Shown in pieces: positions 49,121-59,362 of a stretch of 64,000 nt of DNA. The notes under the pieces are model-generated. The model did no database searches and had not been told where the DNA came from. It saw only the letters and a program-made list of their open reading frames with translations. Numbering within the stretch: the stretch's first letter is position 1; every line of letters starts with the position of its first letter. A program made the translations under genes and the position numbers. Origin of the DNA: Halorubrum aidingense JCM 13560. Lineage in GTDB: Archaea; Halobacteriota; Halobacteria; Halobacteriales; Haloferacaceae. The DNA lies in assembly GCF_000336995.1 (NCBI RefSeq), contig NZ_AOJI01000033.1:45440-109439 (forward strand), in the 5' to 3' direction.

Positions 49121-50839
49121 ATGTCATCCCGTGACGAAAGCGTTTCACGACGGAAGTTCCTCGGTGCCGCCGGTGGTGCCGCAGTGACGGTCGGACTCGC
49201 CGGCTGTTCCGGAAACGGCGGGGGCGGAGACGACGGAAGCGGCGACGGGAGCGGTGACGACGGAAGCGGCGACGGGAGCGGTGACGGCGGAAGCGACGAC
49301 ACCAGCCTGCTCCGCTACGGCCGCGGAAGCCACTCGGCGACCCTCGATTTCCAGAACAGCACGAGCGGCGAGGTCGCGAAGGTGACCGAACAGATCTACG
49401 ACACCCTCATCAACTTCGAGCCCGGTGCGTCCACGCTCACCGACGGCCTCGCTTCGGACTACTCACTCGACGGTGAGACGGCGTCGCTCACGCTGAAGGA
49501 AGGCGTCACCTTCCACAACGGCGAGGAGTTCACCGCGCAGGACTTCGTGGCGACGTACCGCCGGTTCGTCGACTCGGAGTACGAGCACTACGCCGGCGAC
49601 GACTACGTCTCGGCGTACGGACCCTTTACGCTCGGGTCTTGGATCGACGAGATCCAAGTCGACGGGGACTACGAGCTGACGATTCAGCTCACGCAGACGT
49701 ACGCGCCGTTCCTGCGTAACCTCGCGATGTTCGCGGCTGCGGTCCACTCCGAGGCCGCCATCGAGGAGTTCGGTACCGATCTTTCGGAGAACGCGGTCGG
49801 GACCGGGCCGTTCGAACTCGACACCCTCGACGACTCCAACGAGCAGATCCGGCTCACCGCGTACGACGACTACTGGGGAGACGGTCCGGAGGTCGACGAG
49901 GCTGTCTTCGTCACCGTCGGCGAGAACTCTACGCGGGCGCAGTCGCTCGCGAGCGGCGAACTCGACATCATCGACGGGATCGGCGCACAATCCTCCCAGC
50001 AGGTCGAGGGAACCGACGGCGTCGAACTCGTCCGGACCGAGGGGATCAACATCGGCTACATGGCGTTCAACATCGCGGCGGTTGAGGAGTTCCAGGACCG
50101 TCGCGTCCGGCAGGCCGTGAGCTACGCGATCAACACGGAAGCGATCGTGAACGAGATCTACTCCGGGTTCGCGACGGAGGCCAGCCAGCCGCTCCCGCCG
50201 AACGTGATGGGTCACAACGACGACCTCGACCCGTACCCGTACGACCCGGACGAGGCGCAGAGCCTACTGGAGGAGGCCGGTTACGGCGACGGCTTCTCGT
50301 TCGAACTGGCGACGTTCCAGAACCCCCGCGGGTACAACCCCTCGCCGATCCAGACGGCAGAGACGGTCGCGTCCAACCTCGGCGAGGTCGGCATCGAGGT
50401 CGAGATCAATCAACAGTCGTTCGCACCGTTCCTTGAGTACACCGCGCAGGGGCGTCACGACGCGTGTTTCCTTGGTTGGTACACCGACAACGCCGACCCG
50501 GACAACTTCGCGTACGTCCTCCTCCACCCGCAGGTTGAGGAGAGCGAACTCACGGAGGGACAGGACTGGGTGAGCTTCGACGCCGAAGGGTACAACACGA
50601 GTAACCGCTCGGCCTGGGCGAACCAGGAGTACATGGACCTCGTTGAGGAGGGGCAGCGGACGACCGCAGAGAGTGACCGCGCAGACCTGTACAACCAGGC
50701 CATGGAGATCGCTCACGACGAGGCTCCGTGGGTGTACCTAGACTACGCCGAGGAGCTCCGCGGCGTCGCTGACCGAGTCAGTGGCTTCCAGATCGCCGCC
50801 ATCAGCGGTCCGTATCTGAACCTGGTCTCGCTGGAGTAG
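49121..50839 (+). CDS. Peptide-binding lipoprotein of ABC transporter (family 5), Tat-exported
   Basis: A 572-residue extracytoplasmic solute-binding protein. Tat motif SRRKFLGAAGG, lipobox LAGC with Cys29 as the lipid anchor, then a Gly/Ser/Asp linker and the family 5 fold (LKEGVTFHNGEEFTAQDFVA; VGTGPFELDTLDDSNEQIRL; VRQAVSYAINTEAIVNEIYS). It captures peptides or related solutes outside the membrane and hands them to the permeases encoded next. The ATG at 49121 is chosen because the Tat signal begins there and a TATA box is 24-30 nt upstream. The permease gene starts 27 bp after its stop. Confidence 0.94.
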   Translation: MSSRDESVSRRKFLGAAGGAAVTVGLAGCSGNGGGGDDGSGDGSGDDGSGDGSGDGGSDDTSLLRYGRGSHSATLDFQNSTSGEVAKVTEQIYDTLINFEPGASTLTDGLASDYSLDGETASLTLKEGVTFHNGEEFTAQDFVATYRRFVDSEYEHYAGDDYVSAYGPFTLGSWIDEIQVDGDYELTIQLTQTYAPFLRNLAMFAAAVHSEAAIEEFGTDLSENAVGTGPFELDTLDDSNEQIRLTAYDDYWGDGPEVDEAVFVTVGENSTRAQSLASGELDIIDGIGAQSSQQVEGTDGVELVRTEGINIGYMAFNIAAVEEFQDRRVRQAVSYAINTEAIVNEIYSGFATEASQPLPPNVMGHNDDLDPYPYDPDEAQSLLEEAGYGDGFSFELATFQNPRGYNPSPIQTAETVASNLGEVGIEVEINQQSFAPFLEYTAQGRHDACFLGWYTDNADPDNFAYVLLHPQVEESELTEGQDWVSFDAEGYNTSNRSAWANQEYMDLVEEGQRTTAESDRADLYNQAMEIAHDEAPWVYLDYAEELRGVADRVSGFQIAAISGPYLNLVSLE

Positions 50840-50866
50840 TCGAGCGAACCCAGTACCACTCTCTCG

Positions 50867-51886
50867 ATGTTTCCAAAGCGATTCGTACTCAAGCGGCTGC
50901 TGTTGCTCGTTCCGGTGTTAATCGGAGTGGCGACGCTCGTCTTCTCTATCCTCCATCTCTCGCCGGGCGACCCGGCGTTGACGATCGCCGGGGAGCGTGC
51001 GAGCCAGGAGTTCGTCGAACGGATTCGGGCCGATCTCGGGCTCAACGACCCGATCTGGGTGCAGTACATCGACTTCCTCGGCAACGTCGCGCGGTTCGAC
51101 TTCGGCGAGTCGTACGTTATCAACCGGAACACGACGGTTCGAGAAGTGCTCTCGAACACGCTGCCGGTGACCCTCGAACTGGCGCTGTACGGCCAGCTGT
51201 TCGGGATTCTGTTCGGGATCCCGCTCGGGGTATTGAGCGCCGTCAAACAGGACACGATCACCGACCATGCCACCCGCGTCGGCGCGTTAGCCGGAATCAG
51301 CGTCCCGATCTTCTGGAGCGGTCCGCTGCTGATCCTGCTGTTCGCACAGGTGCTTGGCGTGTTCCCGACGAGCGGTCGGATCTCCTCGTCGTTCAGCGTC
51401 TCCGCGATTCGGGTCACCGGAATGGTGACCATCGACACGCTGATCGCCGGCGAGTGGGACATGTTCCGGTCAGCGGTCAGGCACATGCTGTTGCCGTCGC
51501 TGGTGATCGGTATCTACTCCATGGCGCTGATTTCGCGGATGATGCGCTCGTCGATGCTGGAGGTCGTCAGGCAAGATTACATGCGGACGGCCCGGGCCAA
51601 GGGCCAGGGGGCCAAAATCACGATTTTGAAACACGGGTTTCGTAACGCGCTGATCCCGGTTATCACGATTATCGGGATCCAGTTCGGCGGGCTGCTCGGC
51701 GGCGCAGTCCTCACCGAGACCGTGTTCGCGATCGGCGGGATCGGGACCCTGCTCGTCGAAGCGATCGAGGTCGGCGACTACCCGATTGTTCAAGGAACGG
51801 TGTTGACGTTCGCGTTCCTGTTCACGCTGGTGAACCTCGTCGTCGACATCACGTACTCGTATCTCGATCCGAGGATCCAACAATGA
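50867..51886 (+). CDS. Peptide ABC transporter permease, DppB type
   Basis: A 339-residue inner-membrane permease with six predicted helices. It opens MFPKRFVLKRLLLLVPVLIG and has the DppB hallmark LSPGDPALTIAGE after helix 1. The EAA-type coupling loop is YMRTARAKGQGAKITILKHG, which docks on the ATPase. VLTETVFAIGGIGTLLVEAI is the usual C-terminal block. It pairs with the DppC-type permease whose ATG overlaps its stop by 4 nt. Substrate specificity of the complex cannot be read from the permease. Confidence 0.94.
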   Translation: MFPKRFVLKRLLLLVPVLIGVATLVFSILHLSPGDPALTIAGERASQEFVERIRADLGLNDPIWVQYIDFLGNVARFDFGESYVINRNTTVREVLSNTLPVTLELALYGQLFGILFGIPLGVLSAVKQDTITDHATRVGALAGISVPIFWSGPLLILLFAQVLGVFPTSGRISSSFSVSAIRVTGMVTIDTLIAGEWDMFRSAVRHMLLPSLVIGIYSMALISRMMRSSMLEVVRQDYMRTARAKGQGAKITILKHGFRNALIPVITIIGIQFGGLLGGAVLTETVFAIGGIGTLLVEAIEVGDYPIVQGTVLTFAFLFTLVNLVVDITYSYLDPRIQQ

Positions 51887-52812
51887 GCACCGAAACACTC
51901 ACCGACGGCGACGGGCAGACGACGAGCCGCGGGCTCGTCGACCGCGTCCGCGCCTCGCCGTTTCTCTCACGGCTGCTGTCGAACCGACTCGCGCTAGCGG
52001 GACTCGCGATCATCGTCGCGATGGTCGTGATCGCGATATACGCCCGCCTGACGCTCGATCTGGACGTCATCTCCCGGTCCCAGCTCGGTACTAATCCGAA
52101 CCGGGCGGCGCCGAACCTCGAGTACCCGTTCGGCACCGACGGTCAGGCGCGTGACCTCGTCCCCCGCGTCGCCTACGGTGCGTGGTACGCGATGCTGTTC
52201 GGAACGGTGACGGTCGGCGCGTCGACGGTACTGGGCGTCGGGCTCGGGATCGTGGCCGCCTACTACGGCGACATCACCGACAACGTGATCATGCGGACGA
52301 TGGACGTGTTGTTGGCGTTCCCGTCGCTTCTCTTGGCGCTCGCGCTCGTCTCCATCTTCCCGGACTCGCTCGGGCTGTGGCGAGCCGTCGCGGCTCTGAC
52401 GTTGGTTTACACGCCCCGGTTCGCTCGGGTCGTTCGCGGGGCCGCGCTCACAGTGTTGGAGAACGAGTACATCGACGCCACCGTCGCGCTCGGCGCCGCG
52501 GATCCGCGGGTGCTCGTGAGACACGTGCTCCCGAACTGTCTGGCTCCGATCACCGTCCAGTCGACGCTGAACTTCGGTTTAGCGATCATCGACCTGGCCG
52601 CCCTGTCGTTCCTCGGGTTCGGCGCCTCGGCGGGGACTCCGTCGTGGGGGCTCATGCTCTCGAACGGAGTGAGTCAGGGACTTCTCACCGGCGTCTGGTG
52701 GTGGTCCTTCTTCCCCGGGTTGTTCCTCGCGCTGACCGTTCTTGGGTTCAACCTGCTCGGCGACGGGATGCGTGACGCCCTCGATCCGCGGATGCGTGAG
52801 GCGGTCGACTGA
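51883..52812 (+). CDS. Peptide ABC transporter permease, DppC type
   Basis: A 309-residue permease partner of the preceding gene. The N-terminal helix LALAGLAIIVAMVVIAIYAR precedes the periplasmic-facing loop with YPFGTDGQARDLVPRVAYGA, typical of DppC. The coupling loop is EYIDATVALGAADPRVLVRH and the C-terminal end is GFNLLGDGMRDALDPRMREA. Together with the DppB-type permease, the binding lipoprotein and the fused ATPase, this completes a full importer. The next gene starts 3 bp later. Confidence 0.94.
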   Translation: MSTETLTDGDGQTTSRGLVDRVRASPFLSRLLSNRLALAGLAIIVAMVVIAIYARLTLDLDVISRSQLGTNPNRAAPNLEYPFGTDGQARDLVPRVAYGAWYAMLFGTVTVGASTVLGVGLGIVAAYYGDITDNVIMRTMDVLLAFPSLLLALALVSIFPDSLGLWRAVAALTLVYTPRFARVVRGAALTVLENEYIDATVALGAADPRVLVRHVLPNCLAPITVQSTLNFGLAIIDLAALSFLGFGASAGTPSWGLMLSNGVSQGLLTGVWWWSFFPGLFLALTVLGFNLLGDGMRDALDPRMREAVD

Positions 52813-52815
52813 CCG

Positions 52816-53166
52816 ATGCCGGAGCTGTCGGCCATCCGCGAGCGCGGGCGGCTCGTCGCTGGCGGTGCCGTCGTCGGCGGAATTGCGACACCGCTTCTCA
52901 TGGTCGGACTAGTCGTCGCCGCGGGAACCCCACCGATGGCCGCCGCTGAGACGGCGTTCGCGTTCGGCGGGCTCTGGTTCGGGTTCGGACTTCTCGGTTG
53001 GGCCGGCTCCGTCGCGTCGGGGCGAGCGGTCGAGGCCGCACAGGAGCATCTCGAGACAGGCACCGAGTGGACCGAGCGTCGGTCGCGCCGCGCGATGGCA
53101 CGAATCGGCGGGTTCGGAGGCGGAACCATGGTCTCAGCTGCAGTCCTCGGAACCATCGTCGGATAA
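52816..53166 (+). CDS. Small membrane protein downstream of the permease genes
   Basis: A 116-residue protein of unknown function with three hydrophobic stretches (about residues 14-35, 42-66 and 95-114) and an acidic cytoplasmic-looking loop between the last two. Glycine-rich segments (GGAVVGGIATPLLMVGLVVA; AFAFGGLWFGFGLLGWAGS) suggest tight helix packing. I think the family may be listed as DUF7268, but I cannot confirm this. Only 3 bp separate it from the DppC-type permease, so it is cotranscribed and could be an accessory subunit of the importer; there is no direct evidence. Confidence 0.65.
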   Translation: MPELSAIRERGRLVAGGAVVGGIATPLLMVGLVVAAGTPPMAAAETAFAFGGLWFGFGLLGWAGSVASGRAVEAAQEHLETGTEWTERRSRRAMARIGGFGGGTMVSAAVLGTIVG

Positions 53167-53262
53167 TTTCTGTTCTCCGTCAAAAAGGAACGACGGGATG
53201 GCCGCGGGACACAGACGCGCGGGCTAGGACGCTCGCCGGTGTCGCACTGCCGTCCGGGTCGA

Positions 53263-54384
53263 TCAGTCGCCCGCAGTACGGGCGTTCTCTTCGATCGGCT
53301 CGCTGTCCCAGTACGCGTGGTCCGCGTCGTTGCGGAAGCACTTCGCCCGACGCCGGTCGTTGACGGCGTAGTCGGGCGGCGCCGACTCCCGACAGGCCGC
53401 GCGAGCCTCCGGACAGCGCGTGTGAAACCGACAGCCCGTCGGCGGGTTCCGTGGCGACGGCACGTCGCCGTGGAGCGTCGCGAAGTCCTCCTCGCGCGCC
53501 TCGGTGCTCACCCGAGGGACGCTCGCCAGCAGCGCCTTCGTGTAGGGATGTGCGGGATCGGCGAAGATCTCGTCGACCGGGCCCGTCTCGACGATCTTGC
53601 CGAGGTACATCACGGCGACGCGATCACAGATGTGCCGGACGACGCTGAGGTTGTGCGCGATAAAGAGGTACGTGAGGCCGAACTCGTCTTGGAGGTCGTC
53701 GAGCAGGTTGAGGATCTGCGCCTGCACGCTCACGTCGAGCGCCGAGACCGGCTCGTCGAGCACGACGAACTCGGGGTCGAGCGCGAGCGCGCGGGCGATC
53801 CCGATCCGCTGGCGCTGTCCGCCCGAGAACTCGTGCGGGTAGCGATCGATCTGATCGGCCGAGAGGCCGACGCGTTCGAGCAGGTCTCGGGCGGTCTCGC
53901 GGCGCTCGGCCTGGTCGGCGACGCCGTGAATCTTCAGCCCCTCCGTGATGATGTCACCGGCGGTCATCCGGGGGTCGAGACTGGAGAACGGGTCCTGGAA
54001 GACGATCTGCGCGCGCTTCCGGAACTGGGTCAGTTCGCCGTCGGACATCTCGAGGAGGTTCTCGCCGTCGAAGGTGATCCGCCCCTCGGTGGCTTCGCGC
54101 AGTCGGAGCACGGTCTCGCCGGTGGTCGACTTCCCGCAGCCGGACTCGCCGACGAGCCCGAGCGTCTCGCCCTCGGCGACCTCGAAGGAGACGCCGTCGA
54201 CCGCCTTCACGCTCTCCGGCTCGTTGCCGAGCACCCGGTCGACGATCGACTGCTCGTTGGCGTAGTACTTTCTGAGCCCCTCGACGGAGACGAGCGGTTC
54301 GCCGGCGGCAGTCGCCTCAGTGCCGGGGTCGGCGTTCGTGTGCGAGTCGACGGTAGCGTCTGTGTGTGAGTTGGTGTCGCTCAT
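53263..54384 (-). CDS. Peptide ABC transporter ATPase, DppF type
   Basis: A 373-residue ATPase of the second peptide importer. Walker [21 protein letters not shown], signature [20 protein letters not shown], Walker [14 protein letters not shown], and the C-terminal OppF element [16 protein letters not shown]. The region between Q-loop and signature is of normal length, in contrast to the fused protein at 46177. The N-terminal 25 residues are Thr/Asp-rich and disordered. It is the last gene of a five-gene operon on the minus strand and overlaps the upstream ATPase gene by 4 nt. Confidence 0.94.
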   Translation of the reverse strand: MSDTNSHTDATVDSHTNADPGTEATAAGEPLVSVEGLRKYYANEQSIVDRVLGNEPESVKAVDGVSFEVAEGETLGLVGESGCGKSTTGETVLRLREATEGRITFDGENLLEMSDGELTQFRKRAQIVFQDPFSSLDPRMTAGDIITEGLKIHGVADQAERRETARDLLERVGLSADQIDRYPHEFSGGQRQRIGIARALALDPEFVVLDEPVSALDVSVQAQILNLLDDLQDEFGLTYLFIAHNLSVVRHICDRVAVMYLGKIVETGPVDEIFADPAHPYTKALLASVPRVSTEAREEDFATLHGDVPSPRNPPTGCRFHTRCPEARAACRESAPPDYAVNDRRRAKCFRNDADHAYWDSEPIEENARTAGD

Positions 54385-55604
54385 TCGGAATCACCGCCGA
54401 AGTAGTCTGCAGGAAGCGCCTCGTCCGGGTCGTACGGACGCTCCGCGAGGACGCACTTCGCGCCGTGTTCGGTCGCGGCGTCCACGACGATCTCGTCCGG
54501 CTTCTCCAGGCACGATTCCATCGCGTTGGGACACCGGTCCGCGAAGTAACACCGGTCGTCCATCTCCGAATCGAGCAGCCCCGGGACGTTGCCGGCGATC
54601 GGCTGGAGCCGCGGTTTCGGATCCTCTAAGTCGGGGATCGATCCCAACAGCCCCTCGGTGTACGGATGGACCGGATCGTCGAACACCGCGTTGAGCGTTC
54701 CCCGCTCGACGATCTCGCCCGCGTACATCACGCACACCCGATCGCACATCTCCGCGATGACGCCGAGGTCGTGCGTGATGAGGATGATGCTCATCCCGCG
54801 CTCTTCTTGGACCTCCCGCAGGAGGTTGAGGATCTGCGCCTGGATGGTGACGTCGAGCGCGGTCGTCGGCTCGTCGGCGATCAACACGTCCGGCTCGCCG
54901 GCAAGCGCCTGCGCGATCATCGCGCGTTGGAGCATGCCGCCGGAGAACTGGCCGGGGTACTCGTCGACGCGGTCGGCCGGGTCGGGGATACCGACCTGTT
55001 CGAGCAGTTCGATCGCCCGGTCCATGCTCTCCTCGCTGGTGTAGCCGCGGCCGGGGATGATCCCGTCGAGGAGGTACTGGCCGAGCCCGTACCCCTGCGT
55101 TCGCGACCGCGTCGATCGGGGGTTCGCGGTCGCGCGCCGCTGCACCTCGACGGCCTCGGCGATCTGCTCGCCGACCGTGATCGAGGGGTTGAAGCTGCTC
55201 ATCGGGTCCTGGAAGATGGTGCTGAACGACGGTCCCCGGAGCGACCGCCGGACCCGCGGCGGAACCGTTCGGAGGTCGACGTGGTCGCCGTCGACGCTCA
55301 CCGCGTCGTTCGACCGGAACTCGTCGGCGAGATCCGGACTCCGGTACCACACTTCGCCCTCGGTGATCCGTCCGGGCGACTCCACGAGGTCGATCAGCGA
55401 CAGCGAGGTCACCGACTTGCCGGAGCCGGACTCGCCGACGATACCGAGAATCTCGTTGTCCCGGATGTCGAAGGAGACGGATTCGACGGCGTTTATCTGT
55501 CCCTCTTCGGTGAAGAACCGGGTCGAGAGGTTCGAGACGGAGAGCACGTCGTCGGCGTCCGGGCCGCGACCGGCGCCGGACGCCGCCTGGAGGCGCTCGC
55601 TCAT
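54381..55604 (-). CDS. Peptide ABC transporter ATPase, DppD type
   Basis: A 407-residue ATPase partner. Walker [21 protein letters not shown], signature [20 protein letters not shown], Walker [14 protein letters not shown], then a C-terminal OppD element with [14 protein letters not shown]. Haloarchaeal insertions around [20 protein letters not shown] and the Arg/Thr-rich stretch near residue 150 enlarge the domain. ATG overlaps the upstream DppC-type gene by 4 nt. It forms the ATPase pair with the product of 53263-54384. Confidence 0.93.
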   Translation of the reverse strand: MSERLQAASGAGRGPDADDVLSVSNLSTRFFTEEGQINAVESVSFDIRDNEILGIVGESGSGKSVTSLSLIDLVESPGRITEGEVWYRSPDLADEFRSNDAVSVDGDHVDLRTVPPRVRRSLRGPSFSTIFQDPMSSFNPSITVGEQIAEAVEVQRRATANPRSTRSRTQGYGLGQYLLDGIIPGRGYTSEESMDRAIELLEQVGIPDPADRVDEYPGQFSGGMLQRAMIAQALAGEPDVLIADEPTTALDVTIQAQILNLLREVQEERGMSIILITHDLGVIAEMCDRVCVMYAGEIVERGTLNAVFDDPVHPYTEGLLGSIPDLEDPKPRLQPIAGNVPGLLDSEMDDRCYFADRCPNAMESCLEKPDEIVVDAATEHGAKCVLAERPYDPDEALPADYFGGDSE

Positions 55605-56620
55605 GCCGCACCCCCTTCACCCTCGATACCCGGATCGAGGGCGTCGCGGAGCCAGTCCCCGAGGAGGTTGATCCCGATCACCGACAGCATGATAGCGAAG
55701 CCGGGAATCGACGAGATCCACCACTGTCCCGAGGAGACGTAGTCGCGCCCCTGCGCGATGTCGAAGCCCCACGAGAGCGTCGTGCCGGAGAACCCGAGGA
55801 ACGACAGCGAGCTCTCCAGGAGGATGATCGCCGCCACCTGCACCGTCCCGAGGACGATGATGGGGGTGATCGCGTTCGGCAAGACGTGCCGGAGGATGAT
55901 CGCGTTGTCGCTGGCGCCGAGCGCGCGGGAGGCTTTCACGTACTCCTGTCCGCGCAAGGAGAGCGCCTCCCCGCGGGCGACGCGGGCGAACCACACCCAG
56001 TTGACGAGCCCGACGACGATCACCACGGTTATCGGTAATACGAAGCTCTCCGGCATCTCCGGTGCCAACCCGGCGACGACGAAGGGATCGGGGATGTCCA
56101 CCGCGGCGCGACCCCAGAGCCCGATGAGCGCGACCGCCAACACGAGCGACGGGAACGCGAGGCTGACGTCGGCGACGCGCATCAGGGCGTCGTCGACGGT
56201 CCCTCGGTGGTAGCCGGCCAACAGGCCGACCGGGACTCCGACGGCGGCCGCCAGCAGCGTCCCGAGCACGCCGACGGCGAGCGACGTGCGCGCGCCGTAT
56301 ACGATCCGCGAGAACATGTCTCTCCCGAGGCTGTCGGTACCGAACACGTGGTCCGGGTCCGGCTCGATCTCGACGGTCTCGGTCACCGTCTGGATCTCTC
56401 CGTCGACCATCTGGGAGGAGGTCCGCTCCGCCGTCTCGGAGAACCCGACCGGCGGCAGCTGACTCTGATCGAGCTGTTGGGCAGTCGGGTCGTGCGTGGC
56501 GACGAACGGCGCGAAGGTGGCGACCAGAATGATGCTGATCACCAAGACCAGTCCGATCTTCGCGAGCGCGCTGTTTCTAAACTCCTTTTTGAGATTGCGA
56601 ATGACACGTGCGGAAACCAT
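55601..56620 (-). CDS. Peptide ABC transporter permease, DppC type (second system)
   Basis: A 339-residue permease. The N-terminal helix is IGLVLVISIILVATFAPFVA, followed by a long exterior loop up to FGTDSLGRDMFSRIVYGART. The coupling loop is EYVKASRALGASDNAIILRH, and the C-terminus GINLLGDWLRDALDPGIEGE is family-typical. The exterior loop of about 60 residues with SSQMVDGEIQTVTETVEIEP is longer than in the first system. The start touches the DppB-type stop (positions 56620/56620), so translation is coupled. Confidence 0.94.
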   Translation of the reverse strand: MVSARVIRNLKKEFRNSALAKIGLVLVISIILVATFAPFVATHDPTAQQLDQSQLPPVGFSETAERTSSQMVDGEIQTVTETVEIEPDPDHVFGTDSLGRDMFSRIVYGARTSLAVGVLGTLLAAAVGVPVGLLAGYHRGTVDDALMRVADVSLAFPSLVLAVALIGLWGRAAVDIPDPFVVAGLAPEMPESFVLPITVVIVVGLVNWVWFARVARGEALSLRGQEYVKASRALGASDNAIILRHVLPNAITPIIVLGTVQVAAIILLESSLSFLGFSGTTLSWGFDIAQGRDYVSSGQWWISSIPGFAIMLSVIGINLLGDWLRDALDPGIEGEGGAA

Positions 56621-57612
56621 TAGTCGTTCACCACTTGTGGGTCGAGATACGCGTAGACGGTGTCCACGAGGACGTTCACGAGCACGAAGCTCGTACCGAT
56701 GACGATGAGACTACCCTGTAACACCGGCCAGTCGCGTCGATTGATGCTCTCGATGACGAGGGTGCCGAGCCCCGGCCACGAGAAGACCGCCTCGGTGATC
56801 ACCGCACCGCCGATCAGCGTGCCGAGCTGCAGGCCGAGAACGGTGATCACGGGAATGAGCGTGTTCCGAAGCGCGTGTTTGTACCGGATCAGCGTCTGCG
56901 GAAGCCCCTTCGCTCGGGCCGCCTGCACGTACCCCTTGCTGAGTTCGTCGAGCATCCCCGAGCGGGTCAGTCGCGTGATGAGCGCCATGAAGTACGTCCC
57001 CAACGCGATCGCGGGGAGCGTGATGTACGCGAGCCACGCGAGCAGCGTGCCGAAAAACGGCTCCGAACCGACGAGCGAGAGCGCCACGTCGCCGACGTCG
57101 ACGCCGCGTCCGCTCGTGTTGAACACGTTGAACTCCACCGCGAAGACCAAGATGAGCATGATGCCGAGCCAGAAGTTCGGCGTGCTGATCCCTCCGAGCG
57201 AGAGCAGCGTCGCGCCGTAATCTATCGGCTCGTTCCGTCGGGTCGCGCTGAGCACGCCGAGCGGGATCGACAACGCGATCGCGACGATGCTGGCGGCGAG
57301 CGCCAACTCCACGGTCGCCGGGAGCCGACCGAACACGAGTCCGACGACTTCCTGTCCCCGGATGTACGAGAACCCCATATCACCTTGAAGCAGTTTGAAC
57401 AGGTACTGTCCGTACTGGATGTACAGGGGTTGGTCTAAGCCGAGTTCCGTGGCGATCGCTTGTCGCGTCTCCGGACTCGCGTCGAGCGGGGCGACCGCGT
57501 TGATCGGGCTCCCCGGGGTGACGAAGCGGAGCGCGAACACGACGGTGACGACCCCCCAGACGACGCCGAGTCCTTGGAGGCTTCTTTTGAGTACGAATCT
57601 GCCGAATGACAT
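56620..57612 (-). CDS. Peptide ABC transporter permease, DppB type (second system)
   Basis: A 330-residue permease beginning MSFGRFVLKRSLQGLGVVWG with the DppB-type first loop RFVTPGSPINAVAPLDASPE. The coupling loop is GYVQAARAKGLPQTLIRYKH, and the C-terminal block is VITEAVFSWPGLGTLVIESI. Six membrane helices are apparent. It lies 30 bp after the binding-protein gene in the order binding protein, B, C, D, F, the classical order, unlike the first system where the fused ATPase is upstream of the binding protein. Confidence 0.94.
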   Translation of the reverse strand: MSFGRFVLKRSLQGLGVVWGVVTVVFALRFVTPGSPINAVAPLDASPETRQAIATELGLDQPLYIQYGQYLFKLLQGDMGFSYIRGQEVVGLVFGRLPATVELALAASIVAIALSIPLGVLSATRRNEPIDYGATLLSLGGISTPNFWLGIMLILVFAVEFNVFNTSGRGVDVGDVALSLVGSEPFFGTLLAWLAYITLPAIALGTYFMALITRLTRSGMLDELSKGYVQAARAKGLPQTLIRYKHALRNTLIPVITVLGLQLGTLIGGAVITEAVFSWPGLGTLVIESINRRDWPVLQGSLIVIGTSFVLVNVLVDTVYAYLDPQVVND

Positions 57613-57642
57613 TAATAACTGGTGTGAGACGGTCGTCTGTCG

Positions 57643-59268
57643 TTACTGTCTCGTGGCCGTGTCGGGGTCGATGAACTCGTCGCTCCGCGGCTCCCACGAG
57701 ATGTCGTTCGAGACGCCGTAGACGCTGAACTGCTGGTGGAGGAACACCCACGGCGCGAGGTCGTGAGCGAGCTGGTTCGCCTCCTGGAGGAACTCGACGC
57801 GTTCGTCGGCGTCCTCCGTGTTCTCGGCCTGCCGGATCAACTCGTCGAGCTCCTCGTTTTCGAGGACCGTGAGCGCGCCGTTCGAGGTCATGAGCGGGGT
57901 GATGGTCTGGCTGCCGTCGAACTCGGCGTTCCCCCAACCGAGGAGGTTGAAGTGCGGCTTGTCCTCGATGTTCCCTGTCGTGATGTCCTGCACGAGCGAT
58001 GAGAACTCGCGCTGTTCGAGCTCACAGGAGACGTTCGACAGCGAGTCGATCTGGCTCGCCGCCGCCTGCGCGATCTCCACGTCGCCGAGGTAGCGACCGA
58101 TCGGCGTTTCGAGCGTGATCTCCGCGCCGGCGAAGCCGGACTCCTCGACCAGTCGCTCTGCCTCGTCGGGGTCGTACGGGTAGGGGTCGATGTCCGGGTT
58201 GTACCCGACGTGCTCTTCGAGGGTCGGCTGGCCGGTGATCGTCCCGAAGCCGTTGAGGACGTTCTCGATGATGCTCTCGACGTCGACGGCGTAGTTCATC
58301 GCCTGGCGGAACTGCTGGCTGGAGAACGGCTCGACGTCGTAGCGCATCTGCAGGAAGATGATCCGCGCGCTCGGCACGGAGCTGATCCCGGCGACGTCCG
58401 ACTCCTCGACGCGGGAGACCTCCTGTGGCGGCACGTTCGTTATGATGTCCGTCTCCTCTGCGAGCAGCCGGTTCACTCGCGTACTCGACTCGCTGGAGGC
58501 GCCCATCGTGAGTTCGTCGACGGGGACGTCGCCGCCCCAGTAGTCGTCGTTCGGCTCGTAGACGACCTCGTTACCGGAGTCGTACTCGGTGACGACGAAC
58601 GGACCGGTGCCGTTGGTGTTCTGGTTGATGTAGTTCCCGTCGTTCTCCTCAACCCACGACTGCTGCATGACCTCGCCGTTCGTCGCGAACAGCTGGAACG
58701 CGATCGGGTTGAAGCCCTCGAAGTCGACGGTCACTTCGCCGTCGCCCGCGATGACCTCGTCGATGACCCCGAGATCGTTCGACTGCGGGCTGACGATACC
58801 GACCTCGTCGTCGACGATCCGGCGGATGCTGTACGCCACGTCCTCGGCGGTCAGCGCGTCGCCGTTGTGGAACGAAACGTCCTCGCGGAGCGTGAACCGG
58901 ACGTTGCCGTCGTCGGTGCGCTCCCAGTCCGTGGCGAGGCTCTCGACGATGCCCCCCACCTTGTCGCGGTCCATCAGGCCTTCGTACGCCTGTCCGGTAA
59001 TGATCTCCGTGTTCGTCTCGGCGTGGTCCTGCGGATCGAGCCCGGAGTCCATCTGTCCCATCGTGACGCCGATTTCGAAGCGCTCGTCGTCGCCGTTACC
59101 GCTTCCGTCGTCGCCGCTGCTTCCGTCATCGTCGCTGCTTCCGTCATCGCCGCTGCTCCCGTCGTCGCCGCCGTTTCCGGAACAGCCGGCGAGGCCGACT
59201 GCGGCGGCGGTTCCGGCGTACGTGAGCATCGTCCGTCTGTTGACATGATTTCCGTTATCAGGACTCAT
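57643..59268 (-). CDS. Peptide-binding lipoprotein of ABC transporter (second system), Tat-exported
   Basis: A 541-residue family 5 solute-binding protein. The signal has NRRTMLTYAGTAAAVGLAGC with the twin arginines and lipobox Cys29, then a Gly/Asp/Ser linker. Binding-fold landmarks are FTLREDVSFHNGDALTAEDV, NTNGTGPFVVTEYDSGNEVV and FRQAMNYAVDVESIIENVLN. ATG at 59268 is chosen for the Tat signal; ATG at 59280 would add only four residues. A TTCATAACA box lies 25-33 nt upstream on this strand. It shares a 127-bp divergent spacer with the small conserved gene at 59396. Confidence 0.93.
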   Translation of the reverse strand: MSPDNGNHVNRRTMLTYAGTAAAVGLAGCSGNGGDDGSSGDDGSSDDDGSSGDDGSGNGDDERFEIGVTMGQMDSGLDPQDHAETNTEIITGQAYEGLMDRDKVGGIVESLATDWERTDDGNVRFTLREDVSFHNGDALTAEDVAYSIRRIVDDEVGIVSPQSNDLGVIDEVIAGDGEVTVDFEGFNPIAFQLFATNGEVMQQSWVEENDGNYINQNTNGTGPFVVTEYDSGNEVVYEPNDDYWGGDVPVDELTMGASSESSTRVNRLLAEETDIITNVPPQEVSRVEESDVAGISSVPSARIIFLQMRYDVEPFSSQQFRQAMNYAVDVESIIENVLNGFGTITGQPTLEEHVGYNPDIDPYPYDPDEAERLVEESGFAGAEITLETPIGRYLGDVEIAQAAASQIDSLSNVSCELEQREFSSLVQDITTGNIEDKPHFNLLGWGNAEFDGSQTITPLMTSNGALTVLENEELDELIRQAENTEDADERVEFLQEANQLAHDLAPWVFLHQQFSVYGVSNDISWEPRSDEFIDPDTATRQ

Positions 59269-59296
59269 AACATACCTCATACGAGGGAGTGTTATG
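59266..59296. promoter_or_regulatory. Imperfect inverted repeat over the second peptide operon promoter
   Basis: CATAACATACCTC (59266-59278) and GAGGGAGTGTTATG (59283-59296) are near-complementary arms covering the start codon and promoter of the binding-protein gene. A regulator operator is possible; mismatches keep confidence low. Confidence 0.35.
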
Positions 59297-59362
59297 AACC
59301 TAACGACGTTGAGACCCGCTGTGGCCGTCACATCTACTGATCTCTTGTCACGACGACTGGAC

